64,000 bases of DNA from Branchiostoma belcheri (lineage: Eukaryota; Chordata; Leptocardii; Amphioxiformes; Branchiostomatidae), in contig NW_017804442.1 of assembly GCF_001625305.1 (NCBI RefSeq), positions 351,603-415,602 of the forward strand, read 5' to 3'. Below the pieces are notes generated by a model. The model searched no databases, had not been told where the DNA came from, and saw nothing but the letters and a program-made list of their open reading frames with translations. The position numbers were made by a program, and so were the translations under genes. Numbering within the stretch: position 1 is the first letter of the stretch; every line of letters begins with the position of its first letter. Positions 57,401 through 64,000 of the stretch are shown here, in pieces.

Positions 57401-59065
57401 TCTAAGGGACGAACCTTGGAACAACGGAACCTTAAGACGGGTTGCTTGTCGTATTTAAGAACACATATAAGACAGCAGACATTCAAAGAAATATCAAACT
57501 CTACCACTGGATAAAAAAAACGGAGATAACTTCCGGACGTTTCATTTAGTATGTCACTCGAAAGTTATCTCCATTTTTTATCCAGTGGTAGAGTTTGATA
57601 TTTCTTTGAATATTGTATTATCTGGATGTCTTACCTTCATATCAACGTAATCAAGACAGCAGACATTTCCCAATAATCTCAAGTCGTAGTCTCCAAGCAG
57701 ATGTCATTAGATTTCAATCGTAATGCTTCCTGATTGCCTCAGCTGTTTTTCTGACACGCTATTAAGGAAGTGTTAAGTAAAAGAAATAGAAACGGCTCAG
57801 TCAAAAACTTGACATTCCTCCCAACATCTGCTTGAATATCGTTGTTCTTCCAAAGGTCTTTGAAGTGTTTACGTAAAGAACAGGTCAGCCAGAAAACCTT
57901 TACGAACTTTCCTCCTAACACTAACAGTTGCTTCTTGTTGCCGACCCCAAATATGTGACAGCTAGCTCCCTCTGACGTCATTAGAAAATAATACTAGTAG
58001 TCTCTAACTGTAACAGACCCCAACGGGTCAATGGAAAATTGTATACTGAATTATGTACTCGTATGACCTGCAGAACTTCTCTGGCATATCATTCAATCTT
58101 TTTGCCAAAGTTCTACTATTTTATTTTTGAGCAACCAATTGGGGTCTGATTGAGACTATTAAATTTGAAAACACAACGCAAAGAATGTTTTGACGTGAAC
58201 ACAGTTTACAGTCTACGAAGGACCTGATTTAACGCCCTCGACCCAGTGTGCATTGTATAGCTATAGATAGGTGGTAATATTGTACATAGTGAGTGACAGA
58301 TATTAGTATTACGTTACGTACAGGACATAGCCTGGATGCCAGACTCCACAGCACACAAGGCCCAAAGTTTGTTATCCCCTGCACACTGGATAACGTTGGA
58401 CTAGTGTAGCCTCTACCAGGCTTCCGGAGGCGGCTTAAAAGAGTAGAAACTACGGCAAACTGTACTCTCCAGCGGACCAACTACCCTGGCATGTTTTCTC
58501 TGTATTATTTGGCCGATTTCTACTCTTTCCAGTCGCCTCCTGAAGCCTGGTAGAGGCTAGGGCCTAGTGTGTTAGCTGTGGGTCTGGCATCCAGGCTATG
58601 CCCTGAACGTAACGTAATATCTGTCACTCACGGCGTACCGAATTACTACCCATCTATAAGTAGACATACAGGACGGTGTTCAGTGACAGTCGTGTCCTTG
58701 TCACTCACTCCTGAGCGATAGTACGTGCGCACCCTCTACCACTAGCACTGTCCTGAAAACGGGCCCACATCCAGACCGCCAGCATTGCTGGCTTTTCCCC
58801 TGACGCGATTCCCTTACTATTTATACAGATAACATTTTCACAGGCAGCAAAAAGCTTCCGATGGCTATGGTGGCAGAGGGAGAACTGCTGTGCATGTGTG
58901 TAAAGCACCGACCTTGTTTCTACCTCGTCCTCTTCTCCCTCCTTTCCCGCGTTCTCTCCTCCTTTCCTCCCGCTCTCTCTTTCTCTCTCTCCGTTCCTCC
59001 GCGTCCCCGACCACCAACGGGACCAGAAAAACGGCCAGAAAAAACAAGACCACAGGAATCCTCAT
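34997..59065 (-). CDS. Secreted apple/FZ/apple/mucin/AChBP-like chimeric protein
   Basis: Fifteen-exon model, phases consistent, 743 aa: 59065-58913, 47375-47138 (21-N gap inside), 44432-44290, 43872-43755, 43213-43068, 42402-42252, 41770-41642, 41146-41059, 39984-39842, 39000-38752, 37353-37205, 36994-36950, 36504-36398, 35873-35630, 35125-34997 (TAA). Order: signal peptide [20 protein letters not shown] (1-20), Arg/Lys/Glu linker, apple/PAN-like module (132-212; GDC...EEC..KC), Frizzled cysteine-rich domain with all ten cysteines (233-342), second apple-like module (361-432), Thr/Pro mucin linker (438-515), then a Cys-loop-receptor ligand-binding domain (521-735). The last keeps Trp586, Tyr618, Trp673, Tyr714, Cys716-Cys717 and Tyr721, and stops where TM1 would start. 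Wnt-type and choline-type ligand binding are inferred. Link to the 59065 exon rests on matching phase across an 11.5-kb intron and a weak donor (GTCGGT). Exons from 44432 down are firm. Confidence 0.8.
35503..35552. repeat. Half copy of the CCTGGTAGAGGCTA fold-back family
   Basis: TTTGGCCGATTTCTACTCTT then CCAGCCACCTCCCGAAGCC, one arm only, in the last intron of the chimeric gene. Confidence 0.7.
35968..36213. repeat. Short-unit repeat with GGGGG/CCCCC ends
   Basis: About seven imperfect copies of a roughly 30-bp unit containing ACGCTCTACG.AAATT. The stretch starts near GGGGGTCCCGAC and ends GGCTTACAGGCCCCCTT. It may be a small transposon with internal subrepeats. It lies in an intron between ligand-binding-domain exons. 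Confidence 0.55.
37366..38475. repeat. Three-copy tandem repeat in intron, one copy interrupted
   Basis: AACTGTAAAACACAGACTAG starts units at about 37375, 37968 and 38354. Units 2 and 3 are about 385 bp apart. Unit 1 carries an extra block (about 37540-37745, starting TGTAAGGATCTAATATTCCC) absent from unit 2, so an insertion after duplication is likely. Each unit includes GCCCGAGGGCTAATTGCAA, a word also seen at 52598 and 56145. Confidence 0.75.
38550..38637. repeat. Copy of the 6780-6985 repeat
   Basis: CTGTATAGCCGGTATAACCG ... CAGGCACGCGGCGTG ... GCAGCTGGCTATATTACAC, single copy. Confidence 0.7.
39375..39660 (+). mobile_element. LINE ORF2 C-terminal remnant
   Basis: A plus-strand open frame ends in TAA at about 39660 and reads ...[25 protein letters not shown]...[10 protein letters not shown]. 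The FFP.TV.EWN.LP block is the usual end of LINE reverse transcriptases. It lies antisense in the intron between the second apple exon and the mucin exon. A (GTAGAA)n stretch follows near 39810. Confidence 0.7.
40066..40479 (-). repeat. Three broken copies of the second apple exon
   Basis: Copies run down from 40132, 40295 and 40479. Each starts with an AG acceptor followed by GTGCACAGA, as the real exon does at 39984. Each codes [21 protein letters not shown] or a variant. The first stops at TAG after KF, the second at TAA after FQTYS, and the third has an 8-bp insertion (GCGCATAT) that shifts the frame. Only the 39984-39842 copy encodes the rest of the module and a good donor. Confidence 0.9.
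42430..42670. repeat. TATCCAGAACTGTGC minisatellite
   Basis: About ten imperfect units of 15-25 bp (TATCCAGAACTATGCTTTATC, TATCCAGACC...). They lie in the intron before the main Frizzled-domain exon. The segment ends in CCTAATCCTAACCCTAACCC. Confidence 0.8.
42929..43006 (-). repeat. Partial copy of a Frizzled-domain exon with 5' splice site
   Basis: About 78 nt nearly identical to the 3' end of exon 43213-43068, ending GCTAGAG|GTAAGTG. It sits 60 bp downstream of the real exon in transcription order and has no acceptor. Confidence 0.88.
43345..43475 (-). mobile_element. SINE tail fragment, reversed
   Basis: Reverse complement of the 3' part of the element at 4070-4480 (GTGTGAGTGG..., AAGAGTAGGGG, GACGTCCCT). 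The tRNA head is missing. Confidence 0.65.
45230..46975. repeat. Cluster of fold-back repeat arms
   Basis: Seven or more arms of the family AGCCTCTACCAGGCTTC / GAAGCCTGGTAGAGGCTA, joined with TTTGGCCAATTTCTACTCTTT and ATGTTATCTCTCTATTTGG. Intervals also repeat CAGTGACCCGAAGATTTATAATGCTTGTTTCAG (four copies in parts) and, at 46455 and 46637, GGGTTTATTTTCTTTGAAAG...GAGGCCAAAACTG. It appears to be a transposon that expanded locally. It lies within the 47137-44433 intron of the chimeric gene. Confidence 0.75.
47199..47219. other. Assembly gap (21 N) inside an exon
   Basis: Falls in the GC-rich second exon of the chimeric gene. If its length is right (7 codons), the frame is maintained from ...RGPARE to [13 protein letters not shown]. 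Confidence 0.95.
47511..47636. repeat. (GATT)n / (CATT)n microsatellite
   Basis: Pure GATT units change to mixed GATTCATT and then CATT units at the 3' end. Confidence 0.97.
47640..48344. other. Intron stretch, no gene seen
   Basis: AT-rich CTACTACT/TACTATA words near 47800-47990; otherwise unassigned. Confidence 0.4.
48345..48552 (+). repeat. Dispersed repeat, fullest copy
   Basis: CACGGTACTGTTATGTTCAC... TTCCTGCACCTGTCGCCACC ... ACATGTCCATTTTTCTCAGAC ... ACCGTGAACATAAAGTGAAT. It contains several short complementary words (TTCACGG/CCGTGAA). Same family as 24838 and 62847 (reversed). Confidence 0.75.
48571..48982. mobile_element. MITE, PIF/Harbinger-like, with TTA target duplication
   Basis: Left end GGCCATGGCAAGTAACTTTT then ATGGATGACATC. 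Right end GATGTCATCCATAAAATTC then ACTTGTTGTGGAC. TTA flanks both sides (48568-48570 and 48983-48985), the signature of PIF/Harbinger insertion (TWA). No transposase inside. Confidence 0.85.
48983..49526. other. Intron stretch with a local duplication
   Basis: AGTCTCCATCAAACTGGCCA...GGGCGAATATTTCATCA...GTACAGATCTGCCCGTCGGTT (49120-49257) recurs at 49290-49440 with changes, a roughly 170-bp tandem duplication. Confidence 0.65.
49527..49720. mobile_element. Fold-back MITE (TACTCTCCAAGCA family)
   Basis: Ends TACTCTCCAAGCAGAGGTTT and its reverse complement AAACCTCTGCTTGGAGAGTA; arms pair over more than 70 bp. Confidence 0.88.
50186..50342. mobile_element. Fold-back MITE (TACTCTCCAAGCA family)
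   Basis: Ends TACTCTCCAAGTAGAGGTTT and AAACCTCTGCTTGGAGAGTA; third copy of the family. Confidence 0.88.
50755..52382 (-). mobile_element. Short non-autonomous LTR retrotransposon
   Basis: Two near-identical direct repeats, 50755-50893 (139 bp) and 52243-52382 (140 bp), begin TGT and end ACA. The 4-bp sequence CAAC lies directly outside each (50751-50754 and 52383-52386). Read on the minus strand, the 5' LTR (52382-52243) is followed two bases later by TGGTGGCAGCGGACAG, a typical tRNA primer-binding site. The 3' LTR is preceded by a polypurine tract GAAGGGGGGCCAG. The inside is about 1.35 kb with no pol; the longest minus-strand frame (52064-51753, 103 aa) has no recognised domain. A 90-bp direct repeat with CATGATCTTCCTAGCAG lies at 51389-51540. 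It resembles a TRIM/LARD element mobilised by another element's enzymes. Confidence 0.92.
52744..52957. mobile_element. Fold-back MITE (GAAGCCTGGTAGAGGCTA family)
   Basis: Arms GGAGGCGGCTGGAAAGAGTA...AACATGCCAAGGGATTTG and GACATGTTATCTCTCTATTT...CCTCCCGAAGCCTGG are complementary over about 90 bp. Confidence 0.8.
52958..54370. other. Intron stretch, no gene recognised
   Basis: A minus-strand open frame 54015-53689 (108 aa, [16 protein letters not shown]...) has no domain I recognise and no splice support. An overlapping plus frame near 53870-54020 is equally unproven. Confidence 0.3.
54371..54399. repeat. (TA)n microsatellite
   Basis: About 14 TA units. Confidence 0.95.
54400..54895. other. 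Intron stretch, no gene seen
   Basis: GCTACGAGGCTAGCCTGTAG with TTGTTAAGC occurs twice (54648 and 54718), 70 bp apart. Nothing else recognised. Confidence 0.4.
54896..55164. mobile_element. MITE-like element with internal subrepeats
   Basis: Left end CAGGGGTGCCGAGTATACAG; right end CTGTATACTCTGGCACCTCTG. The ends are inverted repeats. The inside is built almost wholly of variants of ATACAGTGCAATTTTACGGA in both orientations (about ten). Class not assigned; CAG(A/G)GGTG ends recall hAT, but no clear 8-bp target duplication was found. Confidence 0.75.
55388..55550. repeat. Inverted repeat (GTTACTCAAGC family)
   Basis: GAAATTGTTACTCAAGC at left and GCTTGAGTAACAATTTCCTT at right, with complementary GTAGCATCCACTA / TAGTGGATGCTAC inside. 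Confidence 0.8.
55751..56038 (-). other. Unassigned open frame, possible terminal exon
   Basis: From a possible acceptor (...CTCTG on plus, CAG on minus, near 56037) the minus frame reads [17 protein letters not shown] and stays open to a TAA at 55751, ending [15 protein letters not shown] overlaps the stop. Codon content looks plausible, but there is no recognised domain and no partner exon. It may be a transposon remnant. Confidence 0.2.
56230..57080. repeat. About 185-bp tandem repeat, 4-5 copies
   Basis: Units contain ACACCCACAC...GACTTTACATACG...CTCTTAT...GAAAACGGACAACTTCC...GTTAGTCACTAATGATA...GATCTTTGGTGTAGA...GGAAGAGAAACAGATCAC. Starts are near 56270, 56455, 56640 and 56825; the copies are well diverged. 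Confidence 0.8.
57190..57715. repeat. Duplicated block split by a hairpin insertion
   Basis: ACTATACATCAAAGTATCTC...AAGGGACGAGCC...AGACGGCGGACATT (57195-57315) recurs at 57374-57484. The second copy is broken after GACAGCAGACATT by the hairpin at 57481-57611, and the sequence picks up again at 57651 (AAGACAGCAGACATTTCCC). Confidence 0.7.
57481..57611. mobile_element. Perfect-armed hairpin element
   Basis: ATTCAAAGAAATATCAAACT at the left and AGTTTGATATTTCTTTGAAT at the right are exact reverse complements. Pairing continues through CTACCACTGGATAAAAAA and GGAGATAACTT, giving a stem of about 50 bp and a loop of about 30. Little divergence between arms suggests a young insertion. Confidence 0.85.
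58260..58660. mobile_element. Nested palindromes: one fold-back element inside another
   Basis: The outer arms (58260-58343 and about 58577-58660) pair across CTATAGATAGGTGGTAAT, GTGAGTGACAGATATTA, CGTTACGT and ATAGCCTGGATGCCAGAC. In the loop, 58405-58560 is a complete copy of the GTAGCCTCTACCAGGCTTC fold-back family. Confidence 0.8.
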
Positions 59066-60002
59066 GATTACGCTGCAGCGGCGACCTCTCCGGTCCAAGT
59101 TTAAGTAACACCGTAGCGAACTGTTGTAAACAACAGGCGACGACTGGGCGCTAAAGACGTGCAGATATGACAAACTTGTCGGAAATGACGGGGGCGGGAT
59201 GGCTGGGATGGTTTCTCGGGCTTCGCTCCCGGGTCTGTTTCCGTCCTAGCGTGCGGAGAGAGAACCAGGAGAACCTCCGTAATTCCACGGGCAACTTTAA
59301 ATTACTTCCCTGTTTCGCGTCTCTCACTAACAGCTGCGACAAAAATGCAGAAATTTTTCCTGCTGTTTTGATTTAAAATTTCTCAACTTGTTCAAGGTAT
59401 CAAAATGATCAACAAGTAAAATTGACTACTACTAGTTCTCCGTCCTAGGTGGGTAGTTTTGAGGATCTACTATATGTATATGTGAAACCTACTATAGCTT
59501 CGTGTGTGGTTCTCCACTCTAGAACGTAAACACCCTATCCCTGTGTGTTCTATCTACGTACTTTGCAGTTTAGATTTCTTTATCTATGTTTGTATAACGT
59601 CTGTATTTGTGGGTCTGATCTACTACCAGTTTCGACTGCCTTGTTGACCCGTGTACTGATGTGTTGTCATTCCACAATAAAGTAAAGTAAAGTAAAGTTC
59701 CGCAGCAGATTCTTTCGCAATAACTGGGCCCGTCTGTACATATAGTCATACATGTATTATTCTTTTACTGATGTAATTGTGTGTGTATTTTATATGTATG
59801 TTGTATATGGGCGAGTTATGCCTGAAGTAAAGAAATAAAGTAAAGTAAAGTAAAGTTCGTGTTTTGCAGCTTTGCGCGCTGCAGGAGTGAGAACCAGCTA
59901 AATGATTGGTCGCGCGGGGAAAAGAAAACAGCAGATGCGCCTTTGTGCCCCCAGAGCAGGCCTGGGAGCGTGACGAATTTGTGGGATGTACCACTGATAT
60001 CC
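59066..60002. other. Upstream region of the chimeric gene (minus), no other gene
   Basis: Just upstream of the proposed start codon at 59065; promoter expected here, but no convincing core element stands out. Two (AAAGT)n stretches, 59682-59700 and 59836-59858, follow ACAATAAAGTAAAGT and look like 3' tails of LINE/SINE insertions. Confidence 0.4.
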
Positions 60003-60204
60003 AGGGGGTGTTTTTCTTAATCTTCTTTTATTCTATCACTGTTATGAGTAGTATATAGTATGTAGGTAGTATATAGTATTTTTGTAATATATAGACTCCT
60101 AGCCAAGGGGTGCTTTTTTATCTTATTTTATTCTATCACTATTATGGATTGTATATAGTGTGTAGGTAGTATACAGTATTGTTGTAATATATAGACTCCT
60201 AGCA
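60003..60204. repeat. 107-bp tandem duplication
   Basis: GGGGTGTTTTTCTTAATC... TATTGTAATATATAGACTCCTAGC-like block at 60005-60110 recurs at 60111-60204 with about 90 percent agreement. Confidence 0.8.
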
Positions 60205-60658
60205 CTTAGCATTAGAATATAGCGTTCCAGTATGTAATACTCAACTCAAAGTTTTTATTTCAACCTCTTGTGCATTTAGCCCATCTGCGCAAAACCATGC
60301 AATAAAGATTCAGTGATTAAAAAAACTATTAATAGCATCTTGTATAGATGTAGAGTTGTGTGACTTTCACAAAGTTACTCTACGAAAGATAAATATAACA
60401 AAATCTAGTTTACTATTTCTATAAAAATTGTACAAAGTTTTAAACCTCTTTGGTTAGATGCTTGGCTGTATCCTAGGACCTACACATTCCGATGCACAAC
60501 AAAACGCCCCCTGACCCTGAGTGGTCTCGTCCATAACGAATCAGGTTATGAATAAGAGGTAAGATTACCCCCTATTACCCCCTGTGCGGGGTAGATGCGG
60601 GCTCGACAAGAAACATTTGCATGGGCCGGTGAAACAACATGTTGCCGGCCTTCCCTAA

Positions 60659-61047
60659 GGCCACACCAAGTAAATTTTATGGATGACGTCCTTTGGAGAC
60701 CCTATATCTAATGCGAGAGGGCGAAAAAAAACAAGAAGAGAGCCCTAAAAAACAAGATGCCTAGATTAGAAATATACTAAGAGACGACAAATAATTAGGA
60801 CACAAATTGAATGAGGTGACACAGATTAACAAGCAAGAAGTCTTTTATTCATCATCAAAACAGCTATAAATCAGGTGGAACAGCAGTTGTCGTCCTGTCC
60901 TGTTTCTTTCACATTTTTGCAGGCCTGCAGAAACAAAGCATGGTCATAGTTATAGGAAGCGAAATTTCTTGTTTTTTTTTTCTTCTAGGAACAGGCCAAA
61001 ATCAATGCGCGCGTGGACGTCATCCATAAAATTTACTTGGTGTGGCC
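60659..61047. mobile_element. MITE, PIF/Harbinger-like, perfect 33-bp ends
   Basis: The terminal inverted repeats 60659-60691 and 61015-61047 are exact reverse complements, beginning GGCCACACCAAGTAAATTTT. TAA flanks both sides (60656-60658 and 61048-61050). At 389 bp and with no ORF of its own, this is the best-preserved member of the family also at 5471, 13983 and 48571. Confidence 0.92.
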
Positions 61048-61749
61048 TAATCTCCAAGCAGATGTTTATGACTGGTTTATTGAAATCCCAAAAGGCACAG
61101 TATCGCAGAAGCCCTTGACAGGGGGACTGATCTTTTACAAAACTACAGCTGCAGTAACTGCTAGTGTACAAAAACCACAATCCACATAAAGTCACTTGCC
61201 ACTTATAAGATATAACGTGCTGGTTAAAATATTACATTTTACTTAATAATCAAGTAGAATTCTAGAGACCAATATAGCATTTATAAGTAACCGGTCCCAT
61301 ATAAATTAATCGGTCACATACGAGGCACAAGTCACAAACATCAATTTAAAATGTTGAGGTAGAAGCCTGAGTTTTTTCGACTGTCGGAGAATCCAGATTC
61401 GTCCTCCACCCCAGCAGATTTCTGTGAAACTGCAACATTTTTTTTTTCTAAGTATTGACCTTGGTATTATTCTAAAGTAGACCTAATATCATGATTCTTG
61501 GTTAGTTGATTGTTCTGTAATTTGGGCACCAGGAACAACTGTAATGCCCTTGCAGCTTTCTCTGGAACTGCAGGTGTGTTTTATGAAAGATTATTTAAGA
61601 AGTAAGAGCTGTATTTCGCTCACTCACTCACTGTGTCGAGCTTCCCTCGGTTCCAATGCATTTATGCAATTATTTCAATTATAATTTCAAGAATTCCAAT
61701 TATTTCAAATTAATGCTTCGATTCCTTGCCCTGCTAATGTACCAGTACC
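61048..61749. other. Intergenic, no gene seen
   Basis: No recognised element. The short open frames lack support. Confidence 0.4.
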
Positions 61750-61821
61750 TCCCATATGGTCTAGTGGTTAGGATTTGGCGCTCTCACCGCCAAGGCCCGG
61801 GTTCGATTACCGGTGTGGGAA
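61750..61821 (+). tRNA. tRNA-Glu (anticodon CTC)
   Basis: Starts TCCCATATGGTCTAGTGGTTA, very close to animal tRNA-Glu. The acceptor stem TCCCATA pairs with TGTGGGA (one G-U). The anticodon stem TGGCG/CGCCA is fully paired around CTCTCAC, with anticodon CTC. The A box and B box (GGTTCGATTAC) are present. The T stem has one mismatch (G opposite A next to the loop). A Pol III terminator T5 lies at 61829-61833. Probably functional, but the T-stem mismatch and the change in the B box leave a pseudogene possible. Confidence 0.82.
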
Positions 61822-61965
61822 TGCAATCTTTTTCCTCCTAAAAATTTCATTACTTACTAGTACTTTACCAGTTACGATACCGTCCCTTAAAAACACACTG
61901 GTCCCCTAACCAATGAATGAAACCTTTTATGTTGTAGTTTCCGCTGTAGTTTAATGCCGATAGGC

Positions 61966-62187
61966 TGTAGTCTCTACCAGGCTTCGGGAGGCGGCTGTTA
62001 AGAGTAGAAATTGGCCATATAGACAGATATTAAACATGTCAGGGGAGTTGGTTCGCTAAAGAGTACGTAGTTTGCGGCAAACTCTATAGCGAACCAGCTA
62101 ACAAACACCTCTGACATGTTATCCGTCTATATCAGTATATGGCCAATTTCTACTCTTTTCAGACGCCCCCAAAGCCTGGTAGAGGCC
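61966..62187. mobile_element. Fold-back MITE (GAAGCCTGGTAGAGGCTA family)
   Basis: GTAGTCTCTACCAGGCTTCG ... AACATGTCAGGGGAGTTGGT at left; CTCTGACATGTTATCCGTCT...AAAGCCTGGTAGAGGCC at right; a complete hairpin copy of about 220 bp. Confidence 0.88.
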
Positions 62188-62345
62188 AGATAGACCGTAC
62201 TGTATCCACACAGAGGACACAGCCTTTCTGTTCAATTCCTAATACTTTCATCTCTGTTTGATTTTTATCAGTCCAAACCTATGAAAGGAGAGAAGATGAG
62301 CTGTCAATGTCAGAAAGGCTGATTCATGCCCTGATCCTGACGGTA

Positions 62346-62557
62346 GAACAAGCGGAAGTCTTTTCCTTGATCTTGTGGGAAAAACAGACATCTTGTTTCA
62401 TAGCCTCTTCCAGGCTTCAGAGGGGGTAAGAAAGAATAGCCCTGAAAAAAAACAAGCCCTGAACAAGCGGACGTCTTGTCCTTGAACTTGTGGGAAAAAA
62501 CAGACGTCTTGCTTCATAGCCTCTTCCAAGCTCCAGAGGGGGTAAGAAAGACTAGAA
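62346..62557. repeat. About 116-bp tandem duplication
   Basis: ACAAGCGGAAGTCTT...CTTGTGGGAAAAACAGAC...CATAGCCTCTTCCAGGCTTC AGAGGGGGTAAGAAAGA at 62346-62440 recurs at 62462-62557. Confidence 0.8.
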
Positions 62558-62846
62558 AGGCCAACATTTGCTTCGGAGCAAATGTAATATTTCACTCCAT
62601 CTCCCTCCCCATACAAAAATAGAAGATTCTGAATAAATCATACTGCAATCATACAAGGACAAGCTTTTTGAATCTCGACAGATATTTACAAAAATGGCAC
62701 TTGGCCATTATCTCCCTTTTTTTTACAAAGATACAACGACAAGCACTTTAAATCTCGACAGCTTTACTTTACACTTATCTCAATTTCAAAGTTACATATT
62801 GCAGGTATCTAAATACTACTAATGACGAAATTGCAACTACTACTAA

Positions 62847-63039
62847 CGGTAGCAAAATTTTCACGGTCTGAGAAACATGGACATGTTCACGGAACTATAT
62901 ATTCACGGTGGTGACAGTTGCAGGAAAAAGAAAGTCCAGGAATTATTTCCTAACTGTAAAGATAAGTTCACGGTACAGAGGTGACAGTGAAAACCGTGAA
63001 CATTGACCTCCTGCTTGCGTTACGTTGCGGTACAGTGAA
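62847..63039 (-). repeat. Dispersed repeat, reversed, cut by assembly gap
   Basis: Reverse complement of the 48345-48552 family (GGTCTGAGAAACATGGACATG, CACGGTGGTGACAGTTGCAGG, GTTCACGGTACAG). It runs into the N gap. Confidence 0.75.
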
Positions 63040-63649
63040 NNNNNNNNNNNNNNNNNNNNNNNNNNNNNNNNNNNNNNNNNNNNNNNNNNNNNNNNNNNNN
63101 NNNNNNNNNNNNNNNNNNNNNNNNNNNNNNNNNNNNNNNNNNNNNNNNNNNNNNNNNNNNNNNNNNNNNNNNNNNNNNNNNNNNNNNNNNNNNNNNNNNN
63201 NNNNNNNNNNNNNNNNNNNNNNNNNNNNNNNNNNNNNNNNNNNNNNNNNNNNNNNNNNNNNNNNNNNNNNNNNNNNNNNNNNNNNNNNNNNNNNNNNNNN
63301 NNNNNNNNNNNNNNNNNNNNNNNNNNNNNNNNNNNNNNNNNNNNNNNNNNNNNNNNNNNNNNNNNNNNNNNNNNNNNNNNNNNNNNNNNNNNNNNNNNNN
63401 NNNNNNNNNNNNNNNNNNNNNNNNNNNNNNNNNNNNNNNNNNNNNNNNNNNNNNNNNNNNNNNNNNNNNNNNNNNNNNNNNNNNNNNNNNNNNNNNNNNN
63501 NNNNNNNNNNNNNNNNNNNNNNNNNNNNNNNNNNNNNNNNNNNNNNNNNNNNNNNNNNNNNNNNNNNNNNNNNNNNNNNNNNNNNNNNNNNNNNNNNNNN
63601 NNNNNNNNNNNNNNNNNNNNNNNNNNNNNNNNNNNNNNNNNNNNNNNNN
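63040..63649. other. Assembly gap (610 N)
   Basis: Unknown sequence. Long open frames across it are artefacts. Confidence 0.99.
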
Positions 63650-64000
63650 CCCGCACTCTCCCGAGGGAAGTCCCGCACAGCGTCCTGCACTCTCCCGCAG
63701 AACGTCCCTCGAAAATTGATGCGTATTTCGTGGCCTGTGCTGTACCTACCAAAACACTTGAGTTCATACTGTCAAAATGGAATGGCTTTGAACAGGTGTT
63801 AATTGAGTTAATCCAATCAAATCCAACAGCCAATCAGCAAGAAGAAAGATTAGGCTGCGTCAGGTTCATGCTTGCATGCCCATATTTGGGCCCGCCCCCG
63901 AATTCCTTTCTTATTACGTCACGCGCGTACGCCCCACAGTACTTTCCTATGGGAACAGCTAAAAACGCAAATAAAACGATTGTAAAAGCTTGTATCAAAA
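63650..64000. other. Right edge, no gene seen
   Basis: Two partial copies of CCCGCACTCTCCCG(A/C)...GTCC (63649-63712). Nothing else recognised. Confidence 0.4.

Noticed and set aside
62943-63833. Open frames of 240-296 codons
   Set aside because: Created by the 610-N gap.

Overview
The window looks like animal nuclear DNA, most probably from a cephalochordate (amphioxus, Branchiostoma-like). The reasons are intron-rich genes with GT/AG splice sites, a cullin-3 that aligns almost throughout with vertebrate CUL3, a membrane collagen-lectin of an amphioxus-like type, and dense small mobile elements and tandem repeats. Species is inferred, not proven. All gene models were built by eye from splice sites, reading phase and protein motifs. 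Two assembly gaps (runs of N) lie at 47199-47219 and 63040-63649.

Layout. (1) 593-3831, plus: a type II membrane protein with a collagen stalk and a C-type lectin domain; its first exon lies outside the window. (2) 11482-12528, plus: a one-exon beta-1,3-glycosyltransferase (GT31) whose C-terminus runs into a tandem repeat. (3) 13909-26984, minus: cullin-3 in 17 coding exons, 753 aa. (4) 28090-32976, plus: a SENP1/2-like SUMO protease, 780 aa, head to head with cullin-3 across about 1 kb carrying a CRE, a TCTCGCGAGA box and a YY1-type AAGATGGCGGC site. (5) 34997-47375, probably reaching a signal-peptide exon at 58913-59065, minus: a 743-aa predicted secreted protein. Its order is signal peptide, basic linker, apple/PAN-like module, Frizzled cysteine-rich domain, second apple-like module, Thr/Pro mucin linker, then a Cys-loop-receptor ligand-binding domain with an intact acetylcholine-type aromatic box and vicinal cysteines but no membrane channel. 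I know of no described protein with this architecture, and it is the main discovery candidate. (6) A tRNA-Glu(CTC) gene at 61750-61821.

The rest is mobile and repeated DNA: tRNA-derived SINEs, LINE 3' remnants, a short LTR element without pol (50755-52382, with LTRs, PBS, PPT and TSD), PIF/Harbinger-like MITEs with TTA/TAA target duplications, several fold-back families (one nested inside another), and microsatellites.

One pattern crosses gene boundaries. At least eight exons of cullin-3, the SENP gene and the chimeric gene are accompanied by tandem partial copies of an exon edge, often with its splice site. The clearest are a 43-bp unit repeated four times across the 5' splice site of cullin-3 exon 14, and a 72-nt in-frame possible extra exon resembling the start of exon 9.
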